Assembly (NCBI GenBank): GCA_030019105.1
Contig: JASEGY010000161.1
Coordinates: forward strand, 1-7,605
Source of the DNA: a bacterium
GTDB taxonomy: Bacteria; UBA9089; JASEGY01
Direction: 5' to 3'
DNA: 7,605 nucleotides
Part shown: positions 6,794 through 7,605 of the stretch, in pieces
Layout of the letters: every line of letters begins with the position of its first letter
Position numbering within the stretch: position 1 is the stretch's first letter
Position numbers and translations under genes: made by a program
The notes under the pieces: model-generated
Told to the model about the DNA's origin: nothing
Seen by the model: only the letters and a program-made list of their open reading frames with translations
Databases searched by the model: none

Positions 6794-6866
6794 AATTGCG
6801 GCTCAAACCTTGGAATCTTTATCTAAAAAACAAGCGAAAATATGGCACCCTTCAAAAACCGGTTAA
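6714..6866 (+). other. Short coding-like fragment, unrecognised
   Basis: An open stretch of 50 codons from a possible TTG at 6714 to TAA at 6864. A purine-rich AAGGGTGG lies 5 bases upstream. The translation has a natural-looking mixed composition (for example LPQATKLYSDLLKK, then TLESLSKKQAKIWHPSKTG) rather than the biased look of random frames. It has no family match I can name. Part of it runs through the inverted repeat at 6773-6798, and its stop overlaps the end of the decayed transposase on the other strand. It may be the tail of a broken gene rather than a working one. Confidence 0.25.
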
Positions 6867-7199
6867 CAGTTTAAGATGAGATTCTTGCAGGCTCCTTCTA
6901 CTGAGCCACTGGCAATTGGTAGAGATACTCATGGTATCTCATCCGGGATCGATTACGGTAGAAATAACCTATCACCTTGCAATCTCACGTTTCCTACCAC
7001 GAAGTCCTCTCTTGGTTGCACTTTGACGCATACCTTTCCCAACTTGGCTAACTTTACCCTTCAAGATATGAAGAGATCGTTCCCGAACCCACTCTTTTGT
7101 CTCGGAACTTCCCTCCTTGCAGAGATAATCTTTGATCTTCCTCTGAAAACATCCACTCCTCCAAACTTTTAAATTCGCGTCGAGGACGTAAAAGATTAA
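6863..7199 (-). pseudogene. Remnant of an ISKra4-family transposase (C-terminal part)
   Basis: Read on the minus strand, three frames in turn give pieces in the order found in ISKra4-type transposases. Positions 7199-6975 give a VLDANLKVW-like segment, then EGSSETKEWVRER and MRQSATKRGLRGRKREIAR. After a frameshift, 6975-6901 gives GYFYRNRSRMRYHEYL and LPVA. After another shift, 6901-6866 gives VEGACKNLI, matching the family's 'GVVEGACRHL' motif near the end of the DDE domain. Stops at 6974-6972, 6900-6898 and 6865-6863 confirm decay. The N-terminal half and the extreme C-terminus are missing. The family is named from remembered motif patterns, not a search. The gene cannot make a working transposase. 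Confidence 0.75.
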
Positions 7200-7299
7200 G
7201 TTTCTAACCGAATCAGCCGATTTTTTAGGTAAAGGACCAAATTTTTATAGACTTTTGCGTCGCCCCAAAATAGACGCACCCATCTTAATCCATCACGAA

Positions 7300-7304
7300 A
7301 GGAG
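7300..7304 (+). promoter_or_regulatory. Ribosome binding site of the broken HTH gene
   Basis: AGGAG, in the wider AAAGGAG, ends 6 bases before the ATG at 7311. The intact ribosome site shows the reading frame was once a real gene. Confidence 0.75.
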
Positions 7305-7310
7305 ATTGTT

Positions 7311-7577
7311 ATGAAGTTTATAAGACGCCAAGATTTAGATGCCCAAAAGCGGATAGAGATTGCTGCTTCTGCCCTTTTAAATTAGGGGATATATGGGCAT
7401 ATCACCTACCTATCTAAGGTATACAAGGCTTCCCGTACCTTTGTTTATCAATTACTCTGGGCAGCCAGCCTTACCCTGACCCAGAAGTTCAGCCCACCTG
7501 CTTCGCCTAAGAAAGAGTCCTTAGTTGTTAATGAGCAATTGATAGATAAAACGTATCCTCTTCAAAAGTTATGGTAG
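7311..7577 (+). pseudogene. Broken N-terminus of an HTH, transposase-like protein (in-frame TAG, then truncated)
   Basis: The frame opens with MKFIRRQDLDAQKRIEIAAS, meets TAG at 7383-7385 after 24 codons, and resumes in the same frame with GIYGHITYLSKVYKASRTF and VYQLLW, a helix-turn-helix pattern. It then runs to LVVNEQLIDK and a second TAG at 7575-7577. The first TAG could be a single-base change from TGG. The coding-like part ends at about 7551, exactly where the dispersed element end (7552-7576) begins, so the gene was probably cut by that insertion. The family looks like a DNA-binding transposase or integrase N-terminus, but I cannot name it with certainty. Read-through of TAG is less likely than decay, since the amidase gene here ends with TAG. 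Confidence 0.6.
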
Positions 7578-7605
7578 AACCCGTTCAGGTTGTCAGGTTC
7601 AGAGG
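7552..7605 (+). mobile_element. Left end of a second MITE-like copy, running out of the window
   Basis: Positions 7552-7576 match the reverse complement of 1794-1818 at 24 of 25 bases, and match the left end at 1657-1681 at 20 of 25. Orientation makes this a left end whose body continues past 7605. No CGCAAAG hairpin is seen in the remaining 29 bases, so the interior may differ. Confidence 0.55.

Noticed and set aside
6876..7172. 98-codon open frame on the plus strand
   Set aside because: It lies antisense to the ISKra4-type transposase remnant and has no ribosome site or recognisable motif.
7253..7282. GGGTGCGTCTATTTTGGGG (minus strand) as an IS terminal repeat
   Set aside because: The only similar sequence near the other end of the remnant (about 6836-6850) is in direct, not inverted, orientation; a weak partner at about 6703 has several gaps. 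Left as unproven.
7383..7385. TAG read as an amino acid (recoding)
   Set aside because: The amidase gene here ends with TAG, and the frame is also truncated further on, so simple decay explains it.

Overview
The window looks like a piece of a chromosome from an uncultured, probably Gram-negative bacterium. A sigma-54 activator, a lipobox-bearing cell-wall amidase and a solo HicB-type antitoxin sit among many short palindromic repeats and decayed transposon pieces. Nothing here fixes the phylum. Standard stop codons are used: TAA, TAG and TGA each end an intact gene.

Layout. Positions 1-170 hold an imperfect inverted repeat of the CACAGAGA type and then the ribosome site of the first gene. 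Positions 171-1649 (+) encode a GAF / AAA+ / Fis-HTH sigma-54-dependent activator. Positions 1650-1893 hold a MITE-like composite: a perfect 20-bp palindrome, imperfect terminal inverted repeats, a central CGCAAAG hairpin and a possible 6-bp target duplication. Positions 1894-4251 (+) encode a large envelope lipoprotein. It has an intact zinc amidase domain, Ig-like and carboxypeptidase-regulatory-like modules, and a second amidase-like domain that has lost all its metal ligands. A 63-residue solo HicB-like protein follows after 7 bases (4259-4450). A 17-bp perfect inverted repeat lies between it and a convergent gene.

The convergent gene (4648-6333, minus) is the most unusual item. Its 561-residue protein belongs to no family I recognise. 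It is an internal duplication of a unit whose motif spacing resembles a protein-kinase or aminoglycoside-phosphotransferase fold. The first copy keeps Lys, Glu, RDRKPQH and DFE motifs. In the second copy both catalytic aspartates are asparagines. I read it as a kinase-like plus pseudokinase-like pair.

From 6334 to 7605 no intact gene is visible. The stretch holds a heptamer-built hairpin, an A/T octamer array, a ~207-bp element bounded by inverted repeats, a short coding-like fragment, a frameshifted remnant of an ISKra4-type transposase (minus strand), and a helix-turn-helix, transposase-like reading frame. That frame is broken by an in-frame TAG and then cut at the start of a second copy of the MITE-like end seen at 1657-1818. 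The regulator and amidase may be functionally linked by adjacency, but no sigma-54 promoter was found between them. The duplicated kinase-like gene lies in its own convergent transcription unit.
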